Below are positions 8,331 through 15,430 of a DNA stretch of 23,622 nt, in pieces. The stretch covers positions 1-23,622 of IMG/VR virus record IMGVR_UViG_3300030117_004323, one strand, 5' to 3'. The notes beneath the pieces were generated by a model that worked only from the letters and a program-made list of their open reading frames with translations, was not told the DNA's origin and ran no database searches. Positions within the stretch are counted from its first letter, which is position 1, and every line of letters begins with the position of its first letter. Position numbers and translations under genes: made by a program. Origin of the DNA: a virus.

Positions 8331-10049
8331 TTACCTCGTCAAAAGTCCTCCGGGTCTTTTTTCTTTTATAAGTTGAGCCTGTACAGCAGCCCCTATTGCT
8401 GCCCCTAAAGCCTGTGCATCTGTACTGTTGCCAGCCACAGAAGAACCCGAAGCATCTACATTTACTGTAACCATGTTTGTTGTACCACCGCCGATTTCAT
8501 TATTTGGGATAATATTGCCACTTCGTGACCCCATTTGCAAAATTTCAGGACCTCGCTCACCTACGAGGAAAGCACCACCAGCAGCTACAGGTCCACCATT
8601 TGCTCTCTTGCCAAATAAACCGCCTAAAAATCCTCCTATTCTTCCACCTATACCAGAAACAGCCCTTTGTATGGCAACCTCAACAAGTTTTCTCTTTAAA
8701 TCATTCAAAACACCGATTGCAGCTTGAGCAAGTGTTTTTGTTCCCATCACAGCATCGGTAAGGTTAGAAACGATACCTTGTTCAACACTCTCTCCTATCT
8801 CCATAAATTTATCTTTCAATTGATCTGCTGCGGTTTTTGTCTTATCTAAATCATCATTAACTTTCTTTATCTCATCATTTTTCTTTGTTATTTCTTTTGT
8901 TCCCTCATTATGTTTTTTATTTACTTGTTCAATGATTGTTATTTCTTCAAAGGATTTTTTTCTTAATTTTTCTCTTTCAATATTTTGTTTTTTTAAAATT
9001 TCAAATTGTTCCTTAAAAAACTTATTTTCTTCTTTACTTGCAAAAACACTTTGGCCTTTAAATCTAGTGCCAAATCTTGTTGCTGTTAGTCTTGCTGCAT
9101 CTCTTTGTGCTTTTTGCTCTGCCTTTGCAACATTACCTAAACCAACATCACCAATATCTCCAAATCTACTGAAAATTTTTTCAATCGCCACCACACCTTT
9201 AGTTGCTAAATCTAAAGCACCTTTTATTGCTGGTGAAAGTTGAGAGCCAATAGTTCTTGCTAAACTTTCAGTTGAATCTATTAAAGTTGATAATTTTCCA
9301 TTTAAGGTTGTTGCTTGTGAAGAAGCACCTTTAAAGAAAGCTCCACCTTCATTTGTTAAATTTATAAGTGCTTGATTTACAAGATCAGCTCCAATCTTTC
9401 CTTGTCTTTGTGCTTTTTCAAAAGCCTCGCCTTGTAATCCTGTAATATTTTTAAGTTCAGTTGTTATATCAACTCCTCTTTCTAATAACTGTAAATTTTC
9501 TTCCTGTTGTAATTTTCCTTTTGCTCTTATCTGTCCAAAGGCTGTTGCAATACCTTGTAAATCTGCTCCAGTAGCACCAGCAACATCAGCCAGCCTTTTT
9601 GTGGTATCAACTAATTCATTAGTCTCAAATCCGAAAGCCTTTAATCTTTTTGTTTGCTCTATTAATTCACTACTTTTAAATGGTGTAACAGCACCAAAAT
9701 CCTGTAATTCTTTTATTATTTCATTTGTCTTAGAAAGAGAACCAGTAAGAACCTCTAAGCTTTTTCTTTGAGTCTCAATGTCTGCAGCATTAACAAAAAT
9801 AAATTGTGCAGTTTTAATTAGTGCAAATGCAGCCGCTAATTTTTTTATAGTTCCAGTTAAAGTATTTACTTTTGAAGAGGCTCCTTTTCCAGCATTACCA
9901 AATTTATCAAAAGATTTTTTTCCCTCATTTAATTTATTTTTTAATTTATCTGTATTTTTATTTAAATTTTTTGTAGCATCATTTACTCTTTTAAGTGGAG
10001 AGATAGCATTTTGTGCATCAACTATAAGTTTTACTGTTGATTGTGCCAC
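8331..10049 (-). CDS. Tail tape measure protein
   Basis: A 572-residue protein starting at GTG (MAQSTVKLIVDAQ). Residues 20-60 are lysine-rich and probably coiled coil. Residues about 80-250 match the tape-measure N-terminal domain (FGAVTPFKSSELIEQTKRL, then TGADLQGIATAFGQI). Another charged helical region lies at about 330-410. The C-terminus has the family-typical glycine-rich block with FLVGERGPEIL and a gap-prone tail. The protein spans the tail tube and fixes its length; at the usual ~0.15 nm per residue this suggests a tail of about 85 nm, a rough inference. It lies directly after the frameshifted chaperone pair, as in most siphoviruses. The gap in front carries a TAATATATAATAA element and only a weak AAAGG. 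Confidence 0.92.
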   Translation of the reverse strand: MAQSTVKLIVDAQNAISPLKRVNDATKNLNKNTDKLKNKLNEGKKSFDKFGNAGKGASSKVNTLTGTIKKLAAAFALIKTAQFIFVNAADIETQRKSLEVLTGSLSKTNEIIKELQDFGAVTPFKSSELIEQTKRLKAFGFETNELVDTTKRLADVAGATGADLQGIATAFGQIRAKGKLQQEENLQLLERGVDITTELKNITGLQGEAFEKAQRQGKIGADLVNQALINLTNEGGAFFKGASSQATTLNGKLSTLIDSTESLARTIGSQLSPAIKGALDLATKGVVAIEKIFSRFGDIGDVGLGNVAKAEQKAQRDAARLTATRFGTRFKGQSVFASKEENKFFKEQFEILKKQNIEREKLRKKSFEEITIIEQVNKKHNEGTKEITKKNDEIKKVNDDLDKTKTAADQLKDKFMEIGESVEQGIVSNLTDAVMGTKTLAQAAIGVLNDLKRKLVEVAIQRAVSGIGGRIGGFLGGLFGKRANGGPVAAGGAFLVGERGPEILQMGSRSGNIIPNNEIGGGTTNMVTVNVDASGSSVAGNSTDAQALGAAIGAAVQAQLIKEKRPGGLLTR

Positions 10050-10074
10050 AAATACAAATAACCTTTATTATATA

Positions 10075-10604
10075 TTACCTTGTTTTATTCTTTTGACGAT
10101 TGATTTCTTGTTTTTCCCTGTCATTTTTAACTTCATAATAAGCAGCCCAATGTACAAGCTCTTCTTCTGTGATGCTTTTTCTTAACTCAATTAATGTTTT
10201 ACCTAGTTCTGTTGCGAGAAAAAACTCAAAATTTAACCAGTTATCTCGCCTGATTCGTTTTTTGCTGTATCTAAATCAACTTGTATATCCATCATAAATA
10301 ATTCCAGTTCATTTAAAACTGTCTCAGGTAAAAATCTCTTAAGATTCTCAGCATCAGCAGATGCAAATGCTTTTGTGCCATCTTCATTCTGTGCAATTTG
10401 ACAAAGTAATCTGGTTGATATTGCCAAAGCCTCATCAGTTCCAGTTGCAGCTTGTGCTTGTATTCTGTCGAATCTAGTAAGTGGTGGAAAGTATAATTCT
10501 TTTAAAAGTTCTCCATTTGGCTTTTTTAATTCATATTTTCTTCTTGAGGTCATGACATCACTGAAAGCCTCAGTGATTAAATCAACGGTTCTTTTTGTTG
10601 GCAT
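10075..10604 (-). CDS. Tail assembly chaperone GT fusion by -1 frameshift
   Basis: If ribosomes slip back one base at 10263-10257, translation leaves G after codon 116 and continues for 60 codons to TAA at 10077, giving a 176-residue fusion. The T part begins RIRRDNWLNFEFFLATELG, includes ITEEELVHWAAYYE, and ends with a charged helix. Leu/Glu-rich helices and a W-A-x-Y-x-E motif are typical of gpT-like extensions. The T frame has no start codon of its own near its beginning, so it can hardly be made any other way. In lambda the GT form binds the tape measure through T and the G:GT ratio matters for assembly. The slip efficiency is unknown. Confidence 0.85.
10233..10604 (-). CDS. Tail assembly chaperone, gpG-like (short product)
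   Basis: A 123-residue acidic protein between the major tail protein and the tape measure, the fixed position of the tail chaperone. It has MPTKRTVDLITEAF at the start and Ala/Leu-rich helical stretches (TRFDRIQAQAATGTDEALAIS). No enzymatic motif is seen. G-type chaperones coat the tape measure and recruit tube protein. Codons 114-116 contain the slippery heptamer A AAA AAC, eight codons before its stop, so part of the ribosomes should produce the longer GT form. The start ATG has no clear Shine-Dalgarno. Assignment rests on position, size and the frameshift architecture, not on sequence similarity that I recognise. Confidence 0.82.
   Translation of the reverse strand: MPTKRTVDLITEAFSDVMTSRRKYELKKPNGELLKELYFPPLTRFDRIQAQAATGTDEALAISTRLLCQIAQNEDGTKAFASADAENLKRFLPETVLNELELFMMDIQVDLDTAKNESGEITG
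10257..10263 (-). promoter_or_regulatory. Slippery heptamer A AAA AAC for -1 frameshifting
   Basis: In the G frame the codons read GCA AAA AAC, matching X XXY YYZ with X=A, Y=A, Z=C. Slipping back one base gives AAA AAA and enters the 60-codon T frame. It lies 22 bases before the G stop codon, as expected for a tail chaperone shift. I do not see a strong downstream hairpin. Confidence 0.85.
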
Positions 10605-10631
10605 AAGGGTTTTTTAGATTACCCTAATATA

Positions 10632-11048
10632 CTATATAGCTGATGTGATGGCACCATTAGTGATAAACGTAATGTTTACCTCTTGAATCTCTCCAAGAGT
10701 CGCACCATATTCTGCATTAGTAATTATGCCAGCAAAACCAATCTTTTTAGCTGATTGTGCAGAGTCAGGAAACAACTCAAATAATGCATCTCCAGCATCT
10801 CCAGTCACAAGGACATCATCAATAAATGCTTGATAATCTGAATTACCAGATGGATTGTAAAGTAAGGTTGCAGAGCCTTCTCCTGAAATAAGACCACCAA
10901 CAAATGATTTTGAGGTATCGCCCATTTTTGTAGTTTCTTGTGTGTCTTTAGTGACAGACAATGACCATGCTCTTAAATCTGAAATGTCGGCTTCAGTTCC
11001 GCCAGCATTTTCAAACATGATTTTTCCTACATCACCTTTTACAGCCAT
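10632..11048 (-). CDS. Major tail tube protein
   Basis: A 138-residue protein. The pattern of TEADISDLRAWSLSVTKDTQET followed by GDTSKSFVGGLISGEGSA and TLGEIQEVNITF resembles small tail-tube proteins of siphoviruses, which stack as hexamers to make the tube. It lies just upstream of the G/GT chaperone pair, which supports the role. Its start is preceded by a run of eight Ts and no Shine-Dalgarno; the 25-base gap contains a TTAATATAAAATAAATA element starting at the stop of the previous gene. The protein is mildly acidic and has no cysteine. Head decoration is a less likely alternative. Confidence 0.8.
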   Translation of the reverse strand: MAVKGDVGKIMFENAGGTEADISDLRAWSLSVTKDTQETTKMGDTSKSFVGGLISGEGSATLLYNPSGNSDYQAFIDDVLVTGDAGDALFELFPDSAQSAKKIGFAGIITNAEYGATLGEIQEVNITFITNGAITSAI

Positions 11049-11060
11049 AACAAAAAAAAG

Positions 11061-11077
11061 TATTTATTTTATATTAA
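11061..11077 (-). promoter_or_regulatory. AT-rich element before the major tail protein, possible late promoter
   Basis: The sequence TTAATATAAAATAAATA begins at the stop of the 50-codon gene and is very like the one before the capsid gene. It ends in ATAAATA, close to a T4-type late promoter core. No -35 is evident, and low GC alone could yield such runs. Confidence 0.3.
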
Positions 11078-11226
11078 CCTTTTTTGGACTTTTTCACATC
11101 TTTTTTTGTATTTTGTTGTTGCTCCATATATCTTTTACATCTATTGTCCCAATAATTTGCTTCTCTTCTTCCTTTCACAGCTTCAATCGCATCTAGCATT
11201 TCCTCTGTGATTACAAGTTTTGGCAT
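11074..11226 (-). CDS. Small conserved-looking tail-region protein of 50 aa
   Basis: A complete 50-codon frame starting MPKLVITEEMLDAIEAVKG and ending in a lysine-rich tail (KKDVKKSKKG). The ATG lies two bases after the stop of the tail terminator gene, with GAGG 10 bases upstream, so translation is well supported. The middle (REANYWDNRCKRY) is likely helical. I do not recognise a family. Its place between the tail terminator and the tube protein suggests a role in tail assembly, but this is only position. Confidence 0.65.
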   Translation of the reverse strand: MPKLVITEEMLDAIEAVKGRREANYWDNRCKRYMEQQQNTKKDVKKSKKG

Positions 11227-11228
11227 GA

Positions 11229-11651
11229 TTAAAGATCCTCATATATTTCAAAAGTTACTCTTATTTGAGTTTGAAACTTTCCTTCTGGACTTGAAGATAA
11301 AACTTCTGGTCCTATAGGAGAATCAAAAATAACATTTGAAACCGTAATATTATTGTAAAGGTCACGCAGCCGTTTGCCAATCGTGTAATTAGACCCTGCC
11401 CCGATACCTTCTTCAGTAAAAATATTTAATAACATTAAACCAACGACTCTATTCGTTGAATTGGCTGAGCCGCCCATCGTTAAATAATTTCCAGTTCCAA
11501 AACTTGTTAAACACTGAACAAAAGTGTCCTCAGTTGTTGAATCAAAAGCCATGTTATTAAATACAACTGGTATAGCTGGACTTGATTCAAGTTCTGTTGC
11601 GAGTCTGCTTTCAATGGTTGATCTGACTGTGTTTAAATCAATTGCAGCCAT
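11229..11651 (-). CDS. Tail terminator-like protein (DUF4128-like)
   Basis: A 140-residue protein starting MAAIDLNTVRSTIESRLATEL. I chose ATG 11651 over an upstream ATG at 11756 because it has a strong AGGAG six bases upstream and overlaps the stop of the previous gene as TAATG, whereas the longer form would overlap that gene by 105 bases. Size, the N-terminal helix and the strands VVFNNMAFDS and QTQIRVTFEIYEDL fit proteins that cap the tail tube and join it to the head. The gene order (connector, closure, gp10-like, this gene, tube) is the standard one. The family name is from memory and less sure than the role. Confidence 0.75.
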   Translation of the reverse strand: MAAIDLNTVRSTIESRLATELESSPAIPVVFNNMAFDSTTEDTFVQCLTSFGTGNYLTMGGSANSTNRVVGLMLLNIFTEEGIGAGSNYTIGKRLRDLYNNITVSNVIFDSPIGPEVLSSSPEGKFQTQIRVTFEIYEDL

Positions 11652-11989
11652 TATGCACTCCTGAATTGATCTGAAATATATTGTTCCAGTTGTTTTGCAA
11701 TAAGCTCTGGATAACCTTTGATTGTTTGTTGCCTTGTTCTGAATTGACCACCCCAACTTGGAGGTAAGTTTGTTCCATAAGCAACAGGTTCTGCATATTC
11801 AACATTTGTAAAAACCTCTCCCACAAAAGGTTCAACTTTGTTTTTAAAAGAGTTTCTTAAGTTTCCAGTGTCAACAGGAGTAAACTCCTTTATATCTTTT
11901 TCTCCTTTAAGAGTTGCTTTCCTTACGGTGTTAATTACTTTTTGCTCAAAATGATCACCGATTCCTGACAGCCTAATTTCTCTTGCCAT
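11651..11989 (-). CDS. HK97 gp10-like tail completion protein
   Basis: A 112-residue protein with the family signature FTPVDTGNLRNSF at about residues 40-52, preceded by a helical basic stretch and followed by VEYAEPVAYGT at about 68-78. The P-V-D-T-G-x-L-R motif is the hallmark of HK97 gp10-like proteins, which complete the head-tail joint. GAGG lies five bases before the ATG. The stop shares a base with the next gene's ATG. Identification is firm at family level. Confidence 0.88.
   Translation of the reverse strand: MAREIRLSGIGDHFEQKVINTVRKATLKGEKDIKEFTPVDTGNLRNSFKNKVEPFVGEVFTNVEYAEPVAYGTNLPPSWGGQFRTRQQTIKGYPELIAKQLEQYISDQFRSA
11658..11662 (-). promoter_or_regulatory. Ribosome binding site deciding the tail terminator start
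   Basis: AGGAG lies six bases before ATG 11651. It is one of the best Shine-Dalgarno sites in the window and supports the internal start over the longer open frame. Confidence 0.75.
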
Positions 11990-11991
11990 AA

Positions 11992-12345
11992 TTACCTCAA
12001 TACAAGATCAAAACTTACAGGAGTGTTATTTTGCTCATTTATTGTCACTTGAATAATTTTAAACTCAACGCTGCTTATAACAACTCGGTCTTTGGTTGTT
12101 GGCACAAAGTTAAGGTCGCCAGCCGATATTGTTAGAATCTTATCTTGAGACTCGATGAGATCGTTAACTTCTGATCTTGAAACATTACTTAAAACGCCCT
12201 TAATAGTTGTATCTGAAGTCGACTCGGTTATTGCACCAGTTGTGGTGTTATAAGTGCCAGCGGTAACCTGTCGTATCGTCACATCTCCTCCAAGTTTGCT
12301 CAGAGTCTTTGATGCAGCTTTTTTAAGAGCGTTTGCAAGACTCAT
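11992..12345 (-). CDS. Head closure / head-tail adaptor protein
   Basis: A 117-residue protein starting MSLANALKKAASKTLSKLG. I use ATG 12345, which overlaps the stop of the previous gene as ATGA; the frame is open upstream, but that would overlap the neighbour by a further 57 bases. The body is mostly beta (VTIRQVTAGTYNTTTGAITES, ...KGVLSNVSRSEV, ...RVVISSVEFKIIQVT), a layout typical of SPP1 gp16/HK97 gp7-like stopper proteins. Position between connector and gp10-like protein agrees. Assignment is by fold pattern and order. Confidence 0.7.
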   Translation of the reverse strand: MSLANALKKAASKTLSKLGGDVTIRQVTAGTYNTTTGAITESTSDTTIKGVLSNVSRSEVNDLIESQDKILTISAGDLNFVPTTKDRVVISSVEFKIIQVTINEQNNTPVSFDLVLR

Positions 12346-12572
12346 AGTGAATAAGCAATAACAGTTCCACTGTCGAGTTTGACGCTGGTTATTACACCGC
12401 AAATTTCAGCAGTTGATTTAAATTGTAAGGAAGTAAGATCTCCTGTGATATTCTCAGCAGCTAAGGTGTTAATAACAGAATCTTGTAATGCAACAACTTT
12501 ACCAAACCTTCCAGTATGGGCTGCTGTATCATTAATAATTTTTGCTGCTGGATATTCGTATCCGTAACCCAT
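12342..12572 (-). CDS. Small head-tail region protein of 76 aa
   Basis: A 76-residue protein starting MGYGYEYPAAKIINDTAAHTG. Two ATGs are available; the one at 12572 is eight bases from GAGG, whereas the one at 12578 is only two bases from it, so the inner start is preferred. The middle (VVALQDSVI) and end (ICGVITSVKLDSGTVIAY) look like a small beta sandwich. Similar short proteins occur in marine phage head regions in my memory, but I cannot give a function. A decoration or accessory structural protein is plausible. It overlaps the following gene by ATGA. Confidence 0.7.
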   Translation of the reverse strand: MGYGYEYPAAKIINDTAAHTGRFGKVVALQDSVINTLAAENITGDLTSLQFKSTAEICGVITSVKLDSGTVIAYSL

Positions 12573-12574
12573 TT

Positions 12575-13135
12575 TCATGACCTCTTGATTTGTAAGTTTG
12601 CTCTTCCTCCTATTCTAATGCCCATCAAATAATGATCAACGATTGGAGGTATTCGATCAACACCAACAGCACCAAAAAATCTGGGGGTGACGTTGATATT
12701 TCCTATACTAACAGTTTGAAAATCCTCCAAACCACTTAGTTCTAGCCCGTTCCTGTTGTTGTTTAAATATACAGCCAAAATGACTTGTGCGTTTTTTACA
12801 CGATCTGGAATTTCAGTATCTGTGTAATAATCGGCAACTAATCTATTTGGAAAAGATAAACCATAAAGGTTGGTATAAGTGTCTGGTTTGCGAACTCCTG
12901 ATCTTGGCCACTCTAAAGCCTGAGTGTCGTCAACCCTTGCACCGAGGAACTTTTCTCTATCGATTCTTTGTGCAGCTGTGAACAATGCACGATTTTTGTT
13001 ATCGTTGCTTGACCCATCCCAAGCAGCAGCATCATCACTCAAGACTAAGCCTTCAATAAATGAATTTGCATCAGCAAGTGTTATATAGGTGTTTGCGTTT
13101 GCACCACCAACCGTTGCATCAAGAGTTATCGCCAT
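12575..13135 (-). CDS. Head-tail connector, DnaT-like family
   Basis: A 186-residue protein. The start TVGGANANTYITLADANSFIEG, then RALFTAAQRIDREKFLGARV and ALEWPRSGV are the recognisable signature of the so-called DnaT-like phage family, whose members sit in head-tail operons and most likely act as the first connector (gp6-like adaptor) under the portal, not as DnaT. A helical C-terminus contains the short PRFFGAVGVDRIPPIVDHYL. The ATG is inside the end of the preceding 45-codon gene, with AAAAAGG about 10 bases upstream. The family is clear; the adaptor role is inferred from order. Confidence 0.82.
   Translation of the reverse strand: MAITLDATVGGANANTYITLADANSFIEGLVLSDDAAAWDGSSNDNKNRALFTAAQRIDREKFLGARVDDTQALEWPRSGVRKPDTYTNLYGLSFPNRLVADYYTDTEIPDRVKNAQVILAVYLNNNRNGLELSGLEDFQTVSIGNINVTPRFFGAVGVDRIPPIVDHYLMGIRIGGRANLQIKRS
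12581..12584 (-). promoter_or_regulatory. Ribosome site favouring the inner of two starts
   Basis: GAGG is eight bases before ATG 12572 but two bases before ATG 12578. The spacing favours the inner start and avoids overlap with the upstream connector gene. Confidence 0.6.
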
Positions 13136-13256
13136 CGAGTTTTACCTTTTTTGTTTTGGGTTTAGGTTTTGGCTTTTCAAGAGTTGGAGTTAATGAAGCT
13201 GCCTTTTGAGCAGCCTCATTCCTCGCTCTCATACGCCTAAAAGCGTACATTCCCAT
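13119..13256 (-). CDS. Small basic head-region protein of 45 aa
   Basis: A complete 45-codon frame beginning MGMYAFRRMRARNEAAQKAA, continuing into a Lys/Pro run (KPKPKPKTKK) and ending DGDNS. Its ATG directly follows the stop of the decoration gene without a gap, and its end overlaps the connector by 17 bases, so it fits the operon. An arginine-rich helix plus a flexible Lys/Pro tail suggests nucleic-acid or capsid contact, but nothing proves this. No family recognised. Confidence 0.6.
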   Translation of the reverse strand: MGMYAFRRMRARNEAAQKAASLTPTLEKPKPKPKTKKVKLDGDNS

Positions 13257-13622
13257 TTAGCTAGATGCTCCTTTTAGAGCAACAAAGTTAATAACGATAG
13301 CTTCACTTAAAGCTCCACCCGATACGTTAGAAACTGTGATTGCAAAAGAACCAGCCGCAATTGCATTAGCACTTACGATATAAGCACCGGCAGTTCCTGC
13401 AGAACCATGACAGGCAACAACAACATCTGTTGCAGCGATTTTGCTGTTTGTAACTGTAAAAGATACCTCAGCAGCATCAGCTAAAGCAGCGTTGTTCATT
13501 GTGATTTGTCCACTCTCTGTATTAAGAGTTACACCTGTTGATTTGTTTGTGGCTTGAGTTACTGTGCCACCACCTGTTGGTCCAACTAAAAGACCAGCAG
13601 TTACGTCAAATAAAGAAGCCAT
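13257..13622 (-). CDS. Probable capsid decoration protein
   Basis: A 121-residue, Ala/Val/Thr-rich, mostly beta protein directly after the capsid gene. The N-terminus (MASLFDVTAGLLVGP) is helical; the rest (GVTLNTESGQITMNNAALADAAEVSFTV..., SFAITVSNVSGGALSEAIVINF) looks like a beta sandwich found in phage surface proteins. Gene position right after the major capsid points to a head decoration protein. It has one cysteine. The start lies two bases after the capsid stop, without a Shine-Dalgarno. A fibre-like or other surface role is a less likely alternative. Confidence 0.65.
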   Translation of the reverse strand: MASLFDVTAGLLVGPTGGGTVTQATNKSTGVTLNTESGQITMNNAALADAAEVSFTVTNSKIAATDVVVACHGSAGTAGAYIVSANAIAAGSFAITVSNVSGGALSEAIVINFVALKGASS

Positions 13623-13624
13623 AA

Positions 13625-14662
13625 TTAATCTTGGTTACTTACGTTAGTAGCACGGACTATTCCGATGTTCTTTGTCTCATACACTTTCGACCAAGAGGCA
13701 ACTGTCTCTAATACGGTACGAGTTGGGTTAACAGTAGATACTGCATACTTCAAACCAACTGGATGGTAGATGTAATGAAGATCAACAGCCATGGCTTCTT
13801 CCAAAGCAAGGATGTCTCTATCTGTTTGAGTTCTGATTGGTGCTTGCTCTCCTGTTACAACTGCTCCTTGAGTAAAGAAGAAAGTTGAATATTCGGTTGA
13901 AGAACCAGATCCAGTTGTTGGTACATCATCCGAAACAATTACCCTGAGCCCCATGAAGGTCGGGATTGAAGTTGTACCGGGGAATGCGTTTGCTGTTGTA
14001 CCAGAAGTTGCTGCAGTATCGGGAGCTCCAGTGTTGTCATAAATACGATCAATCGCATTTCTTTCAACTAAGTCGTAATACACTTTAGAGTGCATTGCCA
14101 CAGCTGTAAGTTTAGATCCCTGATCACCAAGTAAAGCCTGTGCCTTTGCAACGTGTCTTGGACTTAGAGTTGTTGGAGAGTCACCTGATTCTGAGTCAAT
14201 TGTTAACGCAAATAAAGCAGAGTTGCTGTCGTTTGCGTTTATTGAACCAAATGCACCAGTTAAACAAGAGAATAAATCTTTCTGCTTTTGGTTATTAACA
14301 TAAGCAGCCATCTTTTGAGCAATAGCAGCCATTGGATCAGGACCACCACCAACTGCCAGCGCAGCCAAGTCTCTTGAACTAAATGCACGACCTCTATGAA
14401 GAACAGCAGCAATTTGGTTATCAGCTGTGATTTTTCCGGGTGTTAATGATAATGAATCTGTAAGAACTTCAAAGTCTCCAGATAAGTTAGCTTTGTAGAA
14501 TGGAATCTTTACAAAGTCACCGCCTCTTTCTGCGGATAGATTTAATTCTGCCAAAGGTGTCACGACCCCACTCTGCAAGAAAGCATCTCTTTGAGTTGTT
14601 TCTTCAATCAGATAGGGTGTAAAAACCTCAGGGATTATTAAATCACTTCTTAATGTAGCCAT
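13625..14662 (-). CDS. Major capsid protein
   Basis: A 345-residue protein with an N-terminal helix region (IIPEVFTPYLIEETTQRDAFLQSGVV), then a strand-rich part (GGDFVKIPFYKANLSGDFEVL) and HRGRAFSSRDLAALAVGGGPDPM. It follows the scaffold and precedes the decoration gene, and resembles the gp13-like group of HK97-fold capsid proteins as I remember it. YYDLVERNAIDRIYD and the late FTQGAVVTGEQAPIRTQTDRD fit spine helix and P-domain. It has the longest non-coding leader of the structural genes (70 bases), with two short hairpins and six Ts before the ATG, no Shine-Dalgarno. Capsid role confident; subgroup less so. Confidence 0.88.
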   Translation of the reverse strand: MATLRSDLIIPEVFTPYLIEETTQRDAFLQSGVVTPLAELNLSAERGGDFVKIPFYKANLSGDFEVLTDSLSLTPGKITADNQIAAVLHRGRAFSSRDLAALAVGGGPDPMAAIAQKMAAYVNNQKQKDLFSCLTGAFGSINANDSNSALFALTIDSESGDSPTTLSPRHVAKAQALLGDQGSKLTAVAMHSKVYYDLVERNAIDRIYDNTGAPDTAATSGTTANAFPGTTSIPTFMGLRVIVSDDVPTTGSGSSTEYSTFFFTQGAVVTGEQAPIRTQTDRDILALEEAMAVDLHYIYHPVGLKYAVSTVNPTRTVLETVASWSKVYETKNIGIVRATNVSNQD

Positions 14663-14692
14663 TAAAAAATGTACTAATGATTTTTACTGTTC

Positions 14693-14724
14693 GGTGACAA
14701 CACCTAACTTATACAAACAAGTTA
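14693..14724 (-). promoter_or_regulatory. Two tandem hairpins in the capsid gene leader
   Basis: Reading the minus strand, TAACTT pairs with AAGTTA around an eight-base loop, immediately followed by GGTG-TTGT-CACC. The stems (6 and 4 bp) are short and not followed by T-runs typical of terminators. They may stabilise or punctuate the capsid message; this is inference. Confidence 0.35.
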
Positions 14725-14736
14725 TTTTTATATTAA
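14721..14736 (-). promoter_or_regulatory. AT-rich element before the capsid gene, possible late promoter
   Basis: TTAATATAAAAATAAC starts at the scaffold stop codon and is nearly the same as the element before the major tail protein (TTAATATAAAATAAATA). No -35 box is apparent; overlap with the first hairpin is notable. Confidence 0.3.
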
Positions 14737-15404
14737 CCGCTAACTGCGTTTTTGAGCATATTATATTTATTAATGTCTGTACGATATAGTCTAGCCTGTT
14801 CAGTTAAATTGAAAGATTCTTTAGCAAATGGATTGGATTCTCCTGTAATTACATCAGCAGTGACTTTTGTTGTTGTAGCACCACCGCCCTGTGGTCTTGG
14901 GTTTTTTTGTACCCACTGAGGCATTTTTTGTTGCGCCCATTCTTTTACAGGTGTCCTGTTATATCCGTCAACAATTACAACCGTGCCATCTGTTTCTCTT
15001 GCTAGTTGCTCTTTATTAATTTGAGAAAGTGCATATTGAGGATCGTGAACAACATCAGCGAGGGCAGTTATTGCAGGAGTTTCGATCTCAAGTTCTCTTT
15101 GTCTCTGCTCAAATTTACTGATCTGTTCTTTATATGCAGCCTCAGCATCTCTAAATTGTTGAGCTTGTTTTGCAATTGCCTCATCATATCTACCTTTTGC
15201 TTCTAACTCTTCTTGTTCTTTCTTTTGCTTAAAAGCAATCAATTCATTTACATCAACGTCAGGAGGAACCGCTTTTCCTGCTTCTTTAGCCTTGATATTT
15301 TGATCAAGTAATTTTGCATTATTAGCTTTTAACTTTTGGAGTTCTTCCTGAAGAGCAGCAAATTGTTCAGGAGATGGATTTGGTTTGATTGGTTCTTCAG
15401 CCAT
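14733..15404 (-). CDS. Capsid scaffold protein
   Basis: A 223-residue, highly charged protein. Residues about 10-110 are a long predicted coiled coil rich in Glu, Lys, Gln and Ala (LQEELQKLKANNAKLLDQ; KQAQQFRDAEAAYKEQ). The C-terminal part is basic or flexible, with FNLTEQARLYRTDINKYNML close to the end, a helical coat-binding style tail. It lies directly upstream of the capsid gene, the normal place of scaffolds, which occupy the procapsid interior and leave before DNA packaging. No protease gene or motif is visible, so exit without cleavage is possible. The ATG follows six Ts and has no Shine-Dalgarno. Confidence 0.85.
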   Translation of the reverse strand: MAEEPIKPNPSPEQFAALQEELQKLKANNAKLLDQNIKAKEAGKAVPPDVDVNELIAFKQKKEQEELEAKGRYDEAIAKQAQQFRDAEAAYKEQISKFEQRQRELEIETPAITALADVVHDPQYALSQINKEQLARETDGTVVIVDGYNRTPVKEWAQQKMPQWVQKNPRPQGGGATTTKVTADVITGESNPFAKESFNLTEQARLYRTDINKYNMLKNAVSG

Positions 15405-15430
15405 AAAAAATCTTAATAATTATTAATATA

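Noticed and set aside
10606-10625. Hairpin AGGGT...ACCCT before gene G as a terminator
   Set aside because: The stem is only 5 bp with a 10-base loop and is not followed by a T-run; it ends three bases from the ATG.
11652-11756. N-terminal extension of the tail terminator from ATG 11756
   Set aside because: It would overlap the gp10-like gene fully at its end, has no ribosome site, and the internal ATG has AGGAG at the right spacing plus a TAATG overlap.
12346-12402. N-terminal extension of the head closure gene (Cys/Arg-rich 19 residues)
   Set aside because: It lies within the previous gene in another frame; ATG 12345 sits exactly in an ATGA overlap.
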